From positions 1 through 64,000 of the forward strand of contig CACFBG010000006.1 in assembly GCA_902564535.1 (NCBI GenBank): 64,000 bases of DNA, read 5' to 3'. Origin of the DNA: an uncultured Prochlorococcus sp. (GTDB lineage: Bacteria > Cyanobacteriota > Cyanobacteriia > PCC-6307 > Cyanobiaceae). Shown here one piece after another: positions 26,228 to 35,748 of the stretch (its first letter is position 1; each line of letters opens with the position of its first letter). The notes below the pieces were generated by a model. That model was not told the origin of the DNA. It did not search any database and was given only the letters and a program-made list of their open reading frames with translations. The translations under genes were made by a program, and so were the position numbers.

Positions 26228-27088
26228 TCATACATTTTCAAATGGGTGACGACGCCATAATTGATCCAAGTGATTGACCATTAAGAAACGATATTGTGAA
26301 GGAATAGGCTTCATTATTTTTAGAATGGGTAACAGTAATCCACTACCAGCTTGCTCTAGAGGGCCTGATAATTCGAAATCAGAAATCCAATTTTTATTAA
26401 TCCAGTAATCTCTAACTTTTAATGCTTGACGCTGAGTAAGAAAGTAACAACCTGAATGAGGATTTGTAGCTCTATAAAAATATTGATTACCAAGTGGCCA
26501 AGGGATTTCAATTTTCTCTCCAGTATCCCAAAATAAGTCAGGTCTCCCTCCTTCTGGATCTCCTGATAGGATCACATCTCCTTCTCCTGGAATAGATTCG
26601 CAACGATGTGGCATAAAAGCAATATTTCCATCTGTTTGCTCATCTAAATATTTTATTTTCAAAAAGAAATCTCTATCTTCAATGAGTAAATCGTCTTCCA
26701 TATAACAGATTATGTCATAATCATTTGCTTGGCGTAATAAACTTTGGCTAGTAAATAGAGGGATCTGAGTGTAGTCATTAAATGTCGTATGTATAATTTG
26801 GATGCTTTGATGTTCTTTAAGTTGAGTTGAAAGAGTTGCTATTTTTGGACAGTATAATTGAAATGTAAGATCCACCTTATGAGCTATTTTTAATTCTTTT
26901 GTGAAAATATTTGTTCCTAACCCTTTAGAAGTATGTATAAAATATTTTTGATTATGCCTAATTCTATTACCATGAGTAACTTGAGATAGAGCTTGTTTTT
27001 TGACCTCTCTTTTTTCTTCATTTTGAGAGGAATATATTGACCCTTCTACCGGATTAAAGACATGTGGAATACCAATCAGAATTCTCAT
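26228..27088 (-). CDS. putative glycosyltransferase with an EDD motif (paralogue of 2716-3618)
   Basis: A 286-residue protein of no named family. It begins MRILIGIPHVFNP, has CYMEDDLLIEDRDFF with Glu-Asp-Asp at 131-133, and NPHSGCYFLTQRQ near residue 210. The other copy at 2716-3618 shares the N-terminal strand (MRILVAIVHHWNP), the CYMEDDL block and NPHSGC. Conservation of an acidic triplet after a strand points to a metal-dependent GT-A-like site, which is inference. It lies between a sulfotransferase and a GT4-like gene in the same minus-strand run. Confidence 0.55.
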   Translation of the reverse strand: MRILIGIPHVFNPVEGSIYSSQNEEKREVKKQALSQVTHGNRIRHNQKYFIHTSKGLGTNIFTKELKIAHKVDLTFQLYCPKIATLSTQLKEHQSIQIIHTTFNDYTQIPLFTSQSLLRQANDYDIICYMEDDLLIEDRDFFLKIKYLDEQTDGNIAFMPHRCESIPGEGDVILSGDPEGGRPDLFWDTGEKIEIPWPLGNQYFYRATNPHSGCYFLTQRQALKVRDYWINKNWISDFELSGPLEQAGSGLLLPILKIMKPIPSQYRFLMVNHLDQLWRRHPFENV

Positions 27089-27234
27089 TTTAACTTTGTG
27101 AAATAGGTATGTTGCTAATCATCTTTCCCAATAAGAATTAAGAGCTTTTATTTTCTTGAAAATAATACTTCATTTATGACTTCTTCGCAATAGTTTGATT
27201 ATTTCTTACCAACTTTTTTAGCATTTTCAGTAAT

Positions 27235-28056
27235 TTAATCATCCCATGTGATCCCTATCTCTTCTTTTACCCATTTGTAAGTACTAGAGAGCTCGTTAAT
27301 TATTTTATGCTTTATATCTAATGAAACATTAGTTGATTCTCCAGCCCCAGGATTTCCTATGGGAATATTGATATTTTCACTAAAGGGCTTTATTCCTAAG
27401 AAAGTACTTAATAAATTAAGGCTAGATATATTGTTTTTAAATATATCCTCGCTTTTTAGTATTAATAAATTCTTTGCTTTAAATAGATTTGTATAGCGTT
27501 GAATTTGGATCTCATATCTACTACGCGATATATAGCTATGTTCTTGATGACTTTTGTTGGTTTGACCAGGAATATGAATAAGAGTCTGGCTATTTTCTAA
27601 GCGGTCCTTTTCTGCTTTTAAAGCTTCTTCTAAAGTTAGATTTTCCAACCCTAATCTGACTGAATGAAAATATTGTGATAAGGCTCTTTCGACTGGATTA
27701 CGTAAAAGCAAGATCAACTTGATATTCTTTTTGAACTTATAAATTCTTTTTGGAACTGCCTCATGATAGATATAATAAGGTGTTATTTCACCTCTTATTT
27801 TTCCTGCACTTGCTTCTTTAAAATGGTTTATGTACCATTCATCACCATAATTATAAAACTTAGTGAAATAATGAATCTCTTTATTGTCTGGAAGGAATAT
27901 ATCAGGATGCTGCTTCAGTATTTGATATAAAGTTGTAGTCCCACCTTTTTGTGTTCCTATTCCTAAAAAATGTGGTTTAGGCCTTTGAGATCTGATCCCC
28001 CAAAATGCTTTTAACTGTTTATTAAAGTCAAGAAGTTTAGCAGAGTTACTCTTCAT
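27235..28056 (-). CDS. sulfotransferase (PAPS-dependent)
   Basis: A 273-residue cytosolic-type sulfotransferase. The 5'-phosphosulfate loop GTQKGGTTTLY lies at residues 35-44 after the strand HFLGI. The 3'-phosphate site is LLLRNPVERALSQYFHS, with Arg119 and Ser127. SRSRYEIQIQRYTNLF near residue 180 is a typical heparan N-sulfotransferase-like block. Such enzymes move sulfate from PAPS to sugar hydroxyl or amino groups. The gene is 7 bp downstream of the sulfotransferase-GT fusion and is presumably in its operon. Surface-glycan sulfation is the likely role. Confidence 0.85.
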   Translation of the reverse strand: MKSNSAKLLDFNKQLKAFWGIRSQRPKPHFLGIGTQKGGTTTLYQILKQHPDIFLPDNKEIHYFTKFYNYGDEWYINHFKEASAGKIRGEITPYYIYHEAVPKRIYKFKKNIKLILLLRNPVERALSQYFHSVRLGLENLTLEEALKAEKDRLENSQTLIHIPGQTNKSHQEHSYISRSRYEIQIQRYTNLFKAKNLLILKSEDIFKNNISSLNLLSTFLGIKPFSENINIPIGNPGAGESTNVSLDIKHKIINELSSTYKWVKEEIGITWDD

Positions 28057-28063
28057 GATTATA

Positions 28064-30238
28064 TTATCTAATACTTAAAATTTTATCATTAAAAATTAAT
28101 CGCTTAATATTTTTTTTGACCATATCTTTGATTTTTTTGATGATACTGCTATTAATATTTTTATTTATCTCTTTTGTATAATTATTTCTTGGAATCCTTT
28201 CATGAAATGCCTGCCAACTTAAGTTTATTTTCCATGGATCTATTTTTGCTCTTAATAAATACGCATGTTGATCAGTATTTGTAAGTGCTTCATTTAGATG
28301 ATGAGCAAGTTCATTAGGATTGGGCTTTGCAAGCCATTTTCTATCAACTTCTCTCACCATTTCTTTTATACCACCTGTATCAGTCGTAACTACTCTAAGA
28401 TTACTGTCTAGCAATTCCTCTAATACACATGGACTATTCTCTATGATGGAAGGAATCACTACAACGTATTTTAACTTTTCTATTAATTGCAGTGCTTCTA
28501 AGCGATTTAAAGTGTTTTGAAATTCATATTCAATATTTAGATGATTTAATTTGCTTTTAATTAACTCAGATGAAAGAGTACCCTCATCTAAATAACAATC
28601 GCTACCGACAAATAATATTTTGGCAGGCTTAGATTTCAGTTGTTCTAGTGCCTTAAGAAATAATTTTAAACCTTTTCGAGCTTCTAGTCTGCCAAAGAAG
28701 ATCAATTTATTCTGATTAGATGAATTGTATGAAGCATTATTTATCAATCTTTTACTCAGAGTACAATTTCGTTGACTCACAATATTAATTTCTTTTTGAA
28801 GAATCTTCTCTTTGACCCATTTAAGCATGAATTCTGATGGAGATATTAATAGATCGGCATTGTTAATAGAATCTTCTTCTAAGGCCCTAATCAGACCTTC
28901 TTCGTATAAATGCTTTTCATCTATTTTGAGACCCCCATTTTTCTCCCTAGGCCAAGGATTCCCACCCCTTGTCCATGCTGTAGGCCCATGTAATCCAATA
29001 AATACTTTTGAAGATTCTAGTAAATTATTTTTCAACCCACTGCCTAACCCTAGCCAATCATGGACATGTATCACATCAGGTTTTATTTCACTTACTTTTT
29101 TATATATAACCCTATTTAATTCTATTCTTGTTAGGCCATTTGGATTGATTTTCAAGATATTAATTCGATGATTAAAATCTTCGGATATTTTTTCATCTGA
29201 CGAATTTACAAGTATTATGGATGTAGAATGTCCAGCTTCAATAAGAGAATTTGCTAGTTCATAATAAGCTGAACCTATCCCTCCGCAATTAACATAATTT
29301 TGAAGTTCCGCTGTGATAATTATCACTTTAACCTTTGGCTGAAGAGTTTGTGTGCTCTCGTAAATACTATTTAGCCCAAGTTTGCTTTCATTACTTTGCA
29401 TTATATCCTTTATTTTGTTAGGAAGGTTTTTAGCCTTCCTATTTAAATTATATTCAAAGCTTTTCTTATTTAAAAAATCAGTTAATTGTATAGTATGTTG
29501 ATCCATCTCATATGATTTATCTATTAGTTGTTTGCTTGGTAACTTCATGTCAATATGATCGTGGATTCGTTTTTCTAAATCTTTTGCAGGCTTCCAATTT
29601 AAAAACTTGCAAATATGAAAAACTTCACGCTCAGGATTTTCAAGAATATCTTCAAAATTAGTAATAGAATAATTATCTTTTGATAACATTCTAATTGTCT
29701 CAAAAGTATTAATATATGTCCTTTGCCATAGAGCTTCTGCCCATAACATAGGCACTTGTCCTTTTTCACTGAATGACTTAATATTTCTCAAGGGATCTCT
29801 ATGAACTATTAGAAGCTTTATTTGTATTTTCATCTCTGTTAAAACTTTCACCCAATCTTTTAATAAAATTGCTGATCTGGGATCTTTTACAGCCCACAAG
29901 TTTGTATTTTTTAATCTTCTTTTAATGATATTAGATAGCTCTACCTGAAAAGTTTCTCTAATTGAATTATGTTCAGTTTCAAGTGAGAATGAACCTTTAT
30001 AGCTGCTCCAATGTCTTTTTAATAGAACAAGAGTTTTATCTTGTAGATCAACGATATCTTTATCTTCAAAATAATCATAACGCGGCCTTAAATGTTTTGG
30101 AATACCACTTTTCATTAACAACTTATTTCCCATTGGAACTCCTGCTGAATTCAATAGTCCACCTAAGAGAGAAGTTCCACTATTGTGCATCCCTATAATG
30201 AGGCAGCAGGTCTTTTCGGATTTTTGTCTTGGGATCAC
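28064..30238 (-). CDS. fusion of a sulfotransferase domain and a GT4 glycosyltransferase
   Basis: A 724-residue two-enzyme protein. Residues 1-260 form a sulfotransferase: IIGMHNSGTSLLGGLL at 14-29 is the PAPS P-loop and LIVHRDPLRNIKSF is the 3'-phosphate site. From about residue 302 a GT-B glycosyltransferase begins (KVIIITAELQNYVNCGGIG), with LIFFGRLEARKGLKLFL and a donor block PSIIENSPCVLEELLDS near residue 597. The two catalytic domains in one chain suggest coupled addition and sulfation of a sugar. This is the first gene of the minus-strand run and is divergent from the GT2 gene at 30387. The frame is continuous with no sign of an artefactual join. Confidence 0.83.
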   Translation of the reverse strand: MIPRQKSEKTCCLIIGMHNSGTSLLGGLLNSAGVPMGNKLLMKSGIPKHLRPRYDYFEDKDIVDLQDKTLVLLKRHWSSYKGSFSLETEHNSIRETFQVELSNIIKRRLKNTNLWAVKDPRSAILLKDWVKVLTEMKIQIKLLIVHRDPLRNIKSFSEKGQVPMLWAEALWQRTYINTFETIRMLSKDNYSITNFEDILENPEREVFHICKFLNWKPAKDLEKRIHDHIDMKLPSKQLIDKSYEMDQHTIQLTDFLNKKSFEYNLNRKAKNLPNKIKDIMQSNESKLGLNSIYESTQTLQPKVKVIIITAELQNYVNCGGIGSAYYELANSLIEAGHSTSIILVNSSDEKISEDFNHRINILKINPNGLTRIELNRVIYKKVSEIKPDVIHVHDWLGLGSGLKNNLLESSKVFIGLHGPTAWTRGGNPWPREKNGGLKIDEKHLYEEGLIRALEEDSINNADLLISPSEFMLKWVKEKILQKEINIVSQRNCTLSKRLINNASYNSSNQNKLIFFGRLEARKGLKLFLKALEQLKSKPAKILFVGSDCYLDEGTLSSELIKSKLNHLNIEYEFQNTLNRLEALQLIEKLKYVVVIPSIIENSPCVLEELLDSNLRVVTTDTGGIKEMVREVDRKWLAKPNPNELAHHLNEALTNTDQHAYLLRAKIDPWKINLSWQAFHERIPRNNYTKEINKNINSSIIKKIKDMVKKNIKRLIFNDKILSIR

Positions 30239-30344
30239 TTGTATTTAAATGTTGTTGGGGCTCTTAAGGTGAGCATGGCCTTTAAATAAGGTATACCACT
30301 CATGCTTAGATAGAATCGAATCCAAGAGAGTTAGATTAACTGTG

Positions 30345-30362
30345 TTTGAGTATTGACTCAAA
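30345..30362. promoter_or_regulatory. inverted repeat between divergent glycan operons
   Basis: TTTGAGT-ATTG-ACTCAAA is a perfect 7-bp-arm inverted repeat. It lies in the 148-bp gap between the minus-strand sulfotransferase-GT fusion gene and the plus-strand GT2 gene, 25 bp before the latter's start. It could be a shared operator. No confident -10/-35 pair was identified beside it. Confidence 0.3.
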
Positions 30363-30386
30363 AATCTGTTCTGATTCGTAAGGCCC

Positions 30387-32138
30387 TTGTTTGCAGATTT
30401 GCTAAAGCTAGTTGCTTGGATACGCAAAAAAACACCTGCGTCATTAAAACGTGCTCTTTTGACTTATAAAGCGCTTGGAAAGAGTAATACTCTTGATGAA
30501 ACTAGTAGTTATAAAAATATGCATGAATATTTTGATACTTTTACTGAAAAATCTCCACCAATTTACAATCACAAGATCCCTTTATTTGATAAGATGCTAA
30601 TAACTAGCTTTGGCTTATCATTTAGAGAATGGCAAATTCATTTTTGGCTTCAGAAATTACCAATCCCTGAATTAGGAAATAGTGAAATAATTAATTCTGA
30701 TTATAATTTCACTATTTTGACTATAAAGCCTTTGAATTCTCAAGATAAATCTTTGTCAAATTTAAAAATAGCAATAAATTTTGAATCCCCTTCTTCTGAT
30801 AATTATGAGCAATGGATATTAGGACTAAAAAATCAAGACATTATTTGGGATATTAATCCTAAAAGAACTTGTTTTCTTGAGGAGATGGGATTACCTGCAT
30901 ACTGGTTAGATGCAACTAACATTTCAAATAGCTGGCTTATAGAGGCTAAGGCTAATGACAAAGAATATTGGGGTAAATATCTTGGATTATCAGTATTGGC
31001 TCCTGAACAAATTATGGTTTTGGGCCATGGAGGATCAGAATTAGACAGGTCTTTGGCTAAAGATTACATTATTAATAATCAAGTTATTGAACCTAAAATA
31101 TATTATCTTCCTGGATGGAAGGAGATTATTATAGCAAATAAATTAGATTCCTATTATCAGGCAAGATGGCTATATAAAATTTCAAGTTCGCTGAATAGTG
31201 TAGTATTAATGGATAGTGATAGTTTTTTTGAAGATTCTTTTCGAAAGTTATTTCCGAGTGACTTATATTTTTGTAAGTCTCCAATCACTAGTTCTGAACT
31301 TCGTTTATACTTAAAAGGTCAAGAAGCTTATGCTATCGCTGAAGAACGCAGGGCCTCCTCTTTTGAGAAAGTTTATATTTGGGAGACATCTTTACGACCA
31401 AAAATAGCAGTATTAATTAGTCTTTATAATTATGAGAGTAGGATACGTGATGCACTTGAAAGTGTTGCTAATCAAACGCAATCAAATATTGAGTTAATAG
31501 TTGTAGATGATGGCTCTAGTGATCAAGGATTAAATGTTGTCCAAGATTGGATGGAGAATACTATCTTAGAAAAATCTCACCCATTTGTAAGATTGCTTTT
31601 GATTAGGCATCAAACTAATTTTGGCTTAGCTGCTGCAAGAAATACGGCTTTTGCAGAGGCTCTTTCTGAATGGTGTTTTGTCCTAGATGCCGATAATGAA
31701 TTATTCCCAAATGCCCTGCGGTCATGCTATGGAATTACTCAATGTAGTTCTGAACAATTAGCAGTAGTTCATCCTTTGTTATTAGTTGAAGCAGAGAACG
31801 GCCGTGAAGATGACGATCGCAGTTTAGTTGGCTTGGCCCCATGGCAAAAACACCGCTTAATGCATGAAAACACTATTGATGCAATGGCTTTAGTAAGGCA
31901 TTCAGCTTGGAAGCTAGTTGGTGGTTATACCCACATTGATGGAGGTTGGGAAGATTATGATTTTTGGTGCAAATTGATTGATCAAGGTTTTTTTGGAATT
32001 CAATGTCCAGAAATTCTTGCAGTGTACCGAAGCCACAAGAAATCTATGAGTCATATATATACTAATACCAGCTGGCGCTCACTTTCTAGAACTTTAAAGA
32101 AGCGTCATCCCTGGATGCAACCAAGAGCATTAGAGTGA
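30387..32138 (+). CDS. glycosyltransferase family 2 with a large unknown N-terminal domain
   Basis: The C-terminal part from about residue 335 is GT2. AVLISLYNYESRIRDALESV opens it, VVDDGSSD near residue 371 and LDADN near 433 are the nucleotide-sugar and metal sites, and GGWEDYDFWCKL near 519 is the usual acidic catalytic block. The first 330 residues show no motif I know, although IMVLGHGGSELDR and VVLMDSDSFFEDSF suggest another nucleotide-binding or GT-like fold, with MDSDS a possible second DxD. The start is TTG, preceded closely by AAGG. It heads a plus-strand run reaching the ABC exporter at 38491. Confidence 0.8.
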   Translation: MFADLLKLVAWIRKKTPASLKRALLTYKALGKSNTLDETSSYKNMHEYFDTFTEKSPPIYNHKIPLFDKMLITSFGLSFREWQIHFWLQKLPIPELGNSEIINSDYNFTILTIKPLNSQDKSLSNLKIAINFESPSSDNYEQWILGLKNQDIIWDINPKRTCFLEEMGLPAYWLDATNISNSWLIEAKANDKEYWGKYLGLSVLAPEQIMVLGHGGSELDRSLAKDYIINNQVIEPKIYYLPGWKEIIIANKLDSYYQARWLYKISSSLNSVVLMDSDSFFEDSFRKLFPSDLYFCKSPITSSELRLYLKGQEAYAIAEERRASSFEKVYIWETSLRPKIAVLISLYNYESRIRDALESVANQTQSNIELIVVDDGSSDQGLNVVQDWMENTILEKSHPFVRLLLIRHQTNFGLAAARNTAFAEALSEWCFVLDADNELFPNALRSCYGITQCSSEQLAVVHPLLLVEAENGREDDDRSLVGLAPWQKHRLMHENTIDAMALVRHSAWKLVGGYTHIDGGWEDYDFWCKLIDQGFFGIQCPEILAVYRSHKKSMSHIYTNTSWRSLSRTLKKRHPWMQPRALE

Positions 32139-32157
32139 TCTAACATTACTTAAAGAA

Positions 32158-33387
32158 ATGAACCCAAATCTTAAGTTAATATATTTAGTTAAGTCGTTAT
32201 CAGAAGACCGTGGTGAGCGAAGAATAATTTCTGCTTCTTTAGTTATTTTATTAAGAAAAAGAAAGATATTTATGAAACTTATGGTTCCATTTGCGCGTTT
32301 TTTGCCTCATGTTAATAATTCTAAATTCATTCTATGGCATAGTTTGATATTATGCTTTTCGGGTAAGAAAAATATTAGTTATAATCCTAATTTTATTCTT
32401 GATTCTCTGAAAGCCACTAGTTCTTATGATTGTGCTAAGTCTGCGAAAGAGTTATACCTCCATTCAGGTTTTGGCAGAGGCATTAACTACAAGCAACTTT
32501 TTCATAAATTAAAAGAAATTCTTCCTAATCGATTATTTATATTTCATCATTATGATAAGCGAGGTTTTCTTGAGAAGTCTTGGATTAATCTTCTTTCATT
32601 AATAAAAGATTTCGGCTGGACTGTAATCATTTCAACTAGTTACCTTGACGATAATATTTCAAAGCAACTTGAGCAAAAAGGCTTTCTGATTGCTAATAGA
32701 TTAAACATTGGTCTTTGCCTTGGAGCTTATAAGGATTTGGTATTAATTCTTTCTTCTAATGTTCAAATATCTTCTAACTTGCAATCATTGATTCTGTGTA
32801 ATAATAGTACTTTACCTATTTTAGATGAATCTTACTTTACAGATAAATTATCAATTTTGATAGATAATTATGAATCCTCTAAGCAGCCTACTTTAGTTGG
32901 GTTGACTGATTCTTCAGAAAGAGGGTGTTATCATTTGCAATCTTATTTCTTATATGCAAATACCTTATGCTTAAAAAGTAAATTTTGGAATAAGTTTTGG
33001 CTATCTTTTAATTTATTTCAAGAGAAGGAAGAATTGATTAATGCTGGAGAAATAGGTTTATCTCAATATGTTCTTTCAAAAGGCTTCACTTTAAAAGCTC
33101 TTTATCCATTAATAGAGAACTTAATATACAATGAAGATATGTCTATTAAATTATCGAAATTAGGTTTTTCCAATCCAGGGCAATTAAATCAATCACTATT
33201 TGCATGGGAAAACCTCCTAGATAAAGGCTGCCCATTAATTAAGAAAAGAGTAATATTTGATTTGGATAATGTCAATGATCAGATTTTCCCTATTACTTCC
33301 ATTGAGAAATATATAAATAATGGACGAAAAGACATTATAATAGAAGATATTAAGGAAAATTTTATAAGTCGAAATATTAATTTATAA
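32158..33387 (+). CDS. RgpF-like rhamnan-synthesis family protein
   Basis: The 409-residue protein has the hallmark order of the RgpF family. LFIFHHYDKRGFLEKSWINL is near residue 127, NIGLCLGAYKDLVLILSSN follows where the family has R-x-N-x-G-x-D-x-G, then SLILCNNSTLPI, and CYHLQSYFLYANTLCLKSKFW near 260-285. RgpF members take part in making rhamnose-glucose polysaccharides and are treated as glycosyltransferases. That agrees with dTDP-rhamnose genes at the start of the island. The match is by motif order; residues are divergent, so substrate is uncertain. It is 19 bp after the GT2 gene. Confidence 0.65.
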   Translation: MNPNLKLIYLVKSLSEDRGERRIISASLVILLRKRKIFMKLMVPFARFLPHVNNSKFILWHSLILCFSGKKNISYNPNFILDSLKATSSYDCAKSAKELYLHSGFGRGINYKQLFHKLKEILPNRLFIFHHYDKRGFLEKSWINLLSLIKDFGWTVIISTSYLDDNISKQLEQKGFLIANRLNIGLCLGAYKDLVLILSSNVQISSNLQSLILCNNSTLPILDESYFTDKLSILIDNYESSKQPTLVGLTDSSERGCYHLQSYFLYANTLCLKSKFWNKFWLSFNLFQEKEELINAGEIGLSQYVLSKGFTLKALYPLIENLIYNEDMSIKLSKLGFSNPGQLNQSLFAWENLLDKGCPLIKKRVIFDLDNVNDQIFPITSIEKYINNGRKDIIIEDIKENFISRNINL

Positions 33388-33436
33388 GAATACATTTAAT
33401 GAATTATTTAATTACTTACTTTTTCATTAATTTTTC

Positions 33437-34564
33437 ATGATGCAACATCTTTTGCGGGAATTTGCGCCAGGTTATGGAGGAGTTGAGAGAGTCGCCCATT
33501 CTATAGCTAATGAACTAGGTGGAACAGTATTTTCCTTGCGTTTTGGTAAGCTTTCTTTTGATCCTTTGCAAGTCAAATACCGTAGAGCTCATTTAAAAAG
33601 CTTTGAATTAGGAAGACTATATTTGCCTTTAATCTCAAGGAATTTGATAGATTTGGTTTTTAGTAAAAAGCCATTAATTGCTCATTTGCCTTGCCCGACT
33701 GTCTTGATAATTGGCTTGATCTCTAGGATTATCAATCCAAAAAGATTTATTTGCTTTTACTGGCATTCTTTCATTGAATCTAAACTAAGCTTTACAGGGA
33801 TTTTAGAGATAATATATCAATTCCTTGCTCTTAAAATTGGCATATTTTTTCCAGTTATTGTCACTTCACCTGTATTACAAAATACTCTCATATCCAAGGG
33901 ATTATGTGGTAAAAAAATATATATTCTTCCTTGTTCTTTGCCTGATGAACTAGAGCATTTATATGCAGAGATTAGTCAAAATAGAAAAATAAAAACCTCT
34001 ACAATAGATACAATAATAGCAATATGTAGGCTAGATAGTTATAAACGAGTTGATTGGTTGATTGATGCTTTTAGTCAAACTTTAGCTGCAAAAAGATTAA
34101 TTATATTGGGCGATGGACCTAATAGAAATGGTTTAGAGTTGCAGGCTCAAAATTGTATAAGAACTGATCAAAAAGTTGTTTTTTATGGAAGAGTCGATGA
34201 AGAGTTGAAACGTCGACTTCTGATAGAGGCTGATTTATTAGTTTTGCCTTCTGATAAATCCAATGAGGCCTTTGGCATTGTTCAATTAGAAGCTATGGCT
34301 TCTGGTATACCCGCTCTTGCTTACCATTATAGGAATTCAGGCATGTATTGGGTTAGTAAATTGCCTTCATTGGAATGGTCTGGTAGACCTAATGATTTGG
34401 CTTCATTGATTCAAAAACTTTTTACTCATCCAGATTTATATAAGCTTGCTTGTGAAGAATCAATAATTCGATATAATCATAAATTTGCTATTACTAAATG
34501 GAGGAAACGTTTACATGAAGTCTTGGATAATTATCCCCAAATAAATTTTGTTCAATCTAATTAA
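33437..34564 (+). CDS. glycosyltransferase family 4
   Basis: A 375-residue GT-B enzyme. FAPGYGGVERVAHSIAN gives the N-terminal glycine loop, IIAICRLDSYKRVDWLIDAF near residue 193 starts the donor domain, LIILGDGPNRNGLE follows, and NEAFGIVQLEAMASGIPALA near 275-294 is the canonical E-x7-E donor site. It is co-directional with the GT2 and RgpF-like genes. Start is ATG; a second ATG follows immediately and either could be used. Donor and acceptor are unknown, though GDP-mannose or GDP-fucose is possible given gmd/fcl just downstream. Confidence 0.87.
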   Translation: MMQHLLREFAPGYGGVERVAHSIANELGGTVFSLRFGKLSFDPLQVKYRRAHLKSFELGRLYLPLISRNLIDLVFSKKPLIAHLPCPTVLIIGLISRIINPKRFICFYWHSFIESKLSFTGILEIIYQFLALKIGIFFPVIVTSPVLQNTLISKGLCGKKIYILPCSLPDELEHLYAEISQNRKIKTSTIDTIIAICRLDSYKRVDWLIDAFSQTLAAKRLIILGDGPNRNGLELQAQNCIRTDQKVVFYGRVDEELKRRLLIEADLLVLPSDKSNEAFGIVQLEAMASGIPALAYHYRNSGMYWVSKLPSLEWSGRPNDLASLIQKLFTHPDLYKLACEESIIRYNHKFAITKWRKRLHEVLDNYPQINFVQSN

Positions 34565-34566
34565 TT

Positions 34567-34595
34567 TTGTGTTATCCTTATGCTCTTATTAGAAT
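34567..34595 (+). promoter_or_regulatory. candidate promoter of the gmd-fcl-exporter operon
   Basis: TTGTGT at 34567-34572 and TAGAAT at 34590-34595 are spaced by 17 bp. The -10 matches consensus at five of six positions, the -35 only at the first three. It would give a leader of about 34 nt before the gmd ATG. The gap between the GT4 stop and gmd is only 71 bp, and this is the best box pair in it. Confidence 0.4.
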
Positions 34596-34635
34596 AGAAC
34601 TTTATCCTTCATTGATGAGATAAGTTTTTAAAAGG

Positions 34636-35748
34636 ATGACAGAATCTAAAACAGCTTTAATTACAGGGATTACAGGCCAAGATGGAAGTTATCTTGCAGA
34701 GTTTCTTTTAGCTAAAGGTTATTCAGTACATGGAATAAAAAGGCGATCAAGTAGTTTTAACTCTGCAAGAATTGATCATCTTTATCAAGATCCTCATCAA
34801 ATAGATTCTGAAGGTTCTCCTCCCTCCTTTCAATTGCATTATGGTGACCTTACTGATAGCACTAATTTGATTAGATTAATTCAGCAAATTAAGCCCGATG
34901 AAATTTATAATTTAGGAGCACAAAGTCATGTAGCAGTTAGTTTTGATAGCCCTGAATATACGGCAAACACAGATGCTCTAGGTGTATTAAGAATATTAGA
35001 ATCTGTTCGTATCCTTGGGCTTTGTAATAGAACAAAAGTATATCAAGCGAGTACTAGCGAGCTTTATGGTTTGGTTCAAGAATCACCTCAGACAGAACAA
35101 ACTTCCTTTTATCCACGTTCACCATATGGTGTTGCAAAATTATATGCATATTGGATAACAGTTAACTATCGAGAATCTTATAACATGTTTGCTTGTAATG
35201 GGATACTTTTTAACCATGAATCTCCTAGAAGAGGAGAAACTTTTGTAACTCGAAAAATTACACGTGGATTGGCAAGAATTGAGGCAGGTCTAGATGAATT
35301 TCTTTACATGGGAAATTTAGATGCTTTAAGAGATTGGGGTCATGCTCGTGACTATGTTGAAATGCAATGGTTAATGTTACAACAAGAAAAACCAGAAGAT
35401 TTTATTATAGCTACTGGTCGTCAAGAGTCTGTGAGAAAGTTTATTGAGTTAACTGCTATAGAGTTGGGGTGGGGTGGTATTGAATGGGAAGGTAATGATG
35501 TTCAAGAATTAGGTAAACGTGCTGATAATGGTCAAACTGTTATACGTATTGATCCTAGATATTTTCGGCCATCTGAAGTTGAAAGTTTGTTGGGAGATCC
35601 AACTAAAGCGCACAAAAAATTAGGCTGGAAGCCAAAAATTAATTTAGAAGAACTCGTCTCTGAGATGGTCAATTTTGATAGAGAAGAGGCACAAAAAGAA
35701 GCTTTACTGCTAAATCAGGGATTTAATATTTTCTCAGGTAGAGAATGA
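34636..35748 (+). CDS. gmd: GDP-mannose 4,6-dehydratase
   Basis: Gmd converts GDP-D-mannose to GDP-4-keto-6-deoxy-D-mannose, the first step of GDP-L-fucose synthesis. The 370-residue protein is the family's usual size. It has [16 protein letters not shown] at 10-25 (NADP binding), [26 protein letters not shown], the catalytic STSELYG and [14 protein letters not shown] with the Tyr-x-x-x-Lys pair, and [16 protein letters not shown]. It overlaps fcl by 4 bp (ATGA), so the two steps are co-expressed. GDP-fucose may also feed the island's glycosyltransferases. Confidence 0.96.
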   Translation: MTESKTALITGITGQDGSYLAEFLLAKGYSVHGIKRRSSSFNSARIDHLYQDPHQIDSEGSPPSFQLHYGDLTDSTNLIRLIQQIKPDEIYNLGAQSHVAVSFDSPEYTANTDALGVLRILESVRILGLCNRTKVYQASTSELYGLVQESPQTEQTSFYPRSPYGVAKLYAYWITVNYRESYNMFACNGILFNHESPRRGETFVTRKITRGLARIEAGLDEFLYMGNLDALRDWGHARDYVEMQWLMLQQEKPEDFIIATGRQESVRKFIELTAIELGWGGIEWEGNDVQELGKRADNGQTVIRIDPRYFRPSEVESLLGDPTKAHKKLGWKPKINLEELVSEMVNFDREEAQKEALLLNQGFNIFSGRE

